From positions 1 through 36,743 of IMG/VR virus record IMGVR_UViG_3300047457_000542: a stretch of 36,743 nt of DNA; one strand, 5' to 3'. The notes under the pieces are model-generated. The model was given only the letters and a program-made list of their open reading frames with translations, was not told the DNA's origin and did not search any database. The position numbers and the translations under genes are program-made. This document shows, piece after piece, positions 36,493 through 36,743 of the stretch (position 1 is its first letter; each line of letters starts with the position of its first letter). The DNA comes from a virus.

Positions 36493-36743
36493 ATGGCCCT
36501 CCACCGAAAATGCTGCTGCACGATTGAGGAGGATCAGCCGCGTCTTGTGAAGGCAGGCTGGTATCACTTCCTGATGATGACCTCGCGCGGCTACCTGCAG
36601 GTCTTCGTCGGTGTCCCTTCGCAGACGAATCAGGCAGAGGGGTGCCGTTACGAAACGATCCCAAGCGAGCCGCCTGCGTGGCATCCGCTGAAGATCCCGG
36701 CGGCGGTGCTGCAGAAGAAGGCAAAGGACATCGAGTGCGGCGC
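36493..36743 (+). CDS. 5' part of the giant cysteine-rich tail protein (continues at base 3 after the join)
   Basis: ATG 36493 opens a frame reading MALHRKCCCTIEEDQPRLVK, AGWYHFLMMTSRGYLQVFVG and on, and it continues without a break into base 3 of the window. The early CCC and the many cysteines later mark the same protein. No good ribosome site is visible in the 15 bases between the previous stop (36477) and the ATG, so translational coupling is likely. Confidence 0.85.
   Translation, partial: MALHRKCCCTIEEDQPRLVKAGWYHFLMMTSRGYLQVFVGVPSQTNQAEGCRYETIPSEPPAWHPLKIPAAVLQKKAKDIECG
36617..36743. repeat. Terminal direct repeat, right copy (circular join)
   Basis: The 127 bases are the same as 1-127. 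Together the two copies show that the contig closes on itself. The join falls inside the giant tail gene rather than at a regulatory site, which fits a random assembly breakpoint on a circular or circularly permuted genome. Confidence 0.93.

Overview
The window is a complete tailed-phage genome, almost certainly from a metagenome assembly. Its last 127 bases (36617-36743) repeat its first 127, so it closes into a circle of 36,616 bp. A 127-base overlap is what a k=127 assembler leaves at a circular join. Every credible gene is on the + strand. The layout is that of a long-tailed (siphovirus-type) HK97-like phage: HK97-type terminase, portal, protease and capsid, a head-tail connector set, a G/GT tail chaperone pair with a -1 frameshift site, and a 946-residue tape measure. 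The host cannot be named. A lipobox protein with a second membrane span (spanin-like), strong AAGGAG-type ribosome sites and Rho-independent terminators suggest a double-membraned bacterium. The genome is GC-rich. I see no integrase, DNA polymerase or RNA polymerase.

Layout. (1) 36493 through the circle join to 5894: a very large cysteine-rich tail protein with RCC1-like repeats, a zinc-ribbon protein, then small membrane or lipoprotein genes mixed with a metallophosphoesterase and an HExxH zincin, which is probably the lysis neighbourhood. It ends in a hairpin at 5905-5932. (2) 5895-6439: a T-poor non-coding stretch. (3) 6440-10553: eight early-type genes, including a sigma-region-4-like protein, a CxxCxxCC protein and a DUF932 protein. 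Five of them are preceded by copies of a roughly 95-nt leader made of three hairpins. (4) 10655-16922: small DNA-binding protein, YqaJ-type exonuclease, ERF annealing protein, ParB-like protein, SF2 helicase, a CsrA homologue, and a zinc-finger/TOPRIM primase, closed by a strong terminator. (5) 16975-18247: RusA resolvase and an HNH nuclease. (6) 18120-21265: a tightly coupled four-gene cassette (ParB-like, asparagine-synthetase-like PP-loop enzyme, cytosine-C5 methyltransferase homologue, CmoA homologue). (7) 21527-36477: terminase, head, neck and tail genes, including two HK97-fold capsid-type proteins and two paralogous tail-tube-type proteins.

The most interesting part is the cassette at 18.1-21.3 kb. 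CmoA makes carboxy-S-adenosylmethionine (Cx-SAM). The cytosine-C5 enzyme beside it has Arg in place of the nearly invariant Asn of motif X (GRAVPP instead of GNxVP), the kind of change reported to let an engineered cytosine methyltransferase accept Cx-SAM. The PP-loop enzyme belongs to a family that activates carboxylates and forms amides. Together they predict a natural pathway SAM -> Cx-SAM -> 5-carboxymethylcytosine in DNA -> an amidated (for example carbamoylmethyl) cytosine, probably to evade restriction. This is an inference. One caveat is that the CmoA arginine that holds the carboxylate appears shifted by one residue. The second notable feature is the family of five three-hairpin leaders with compensatory base changes, in a genome that also encodes a CsrA-type RNA-binding protein.
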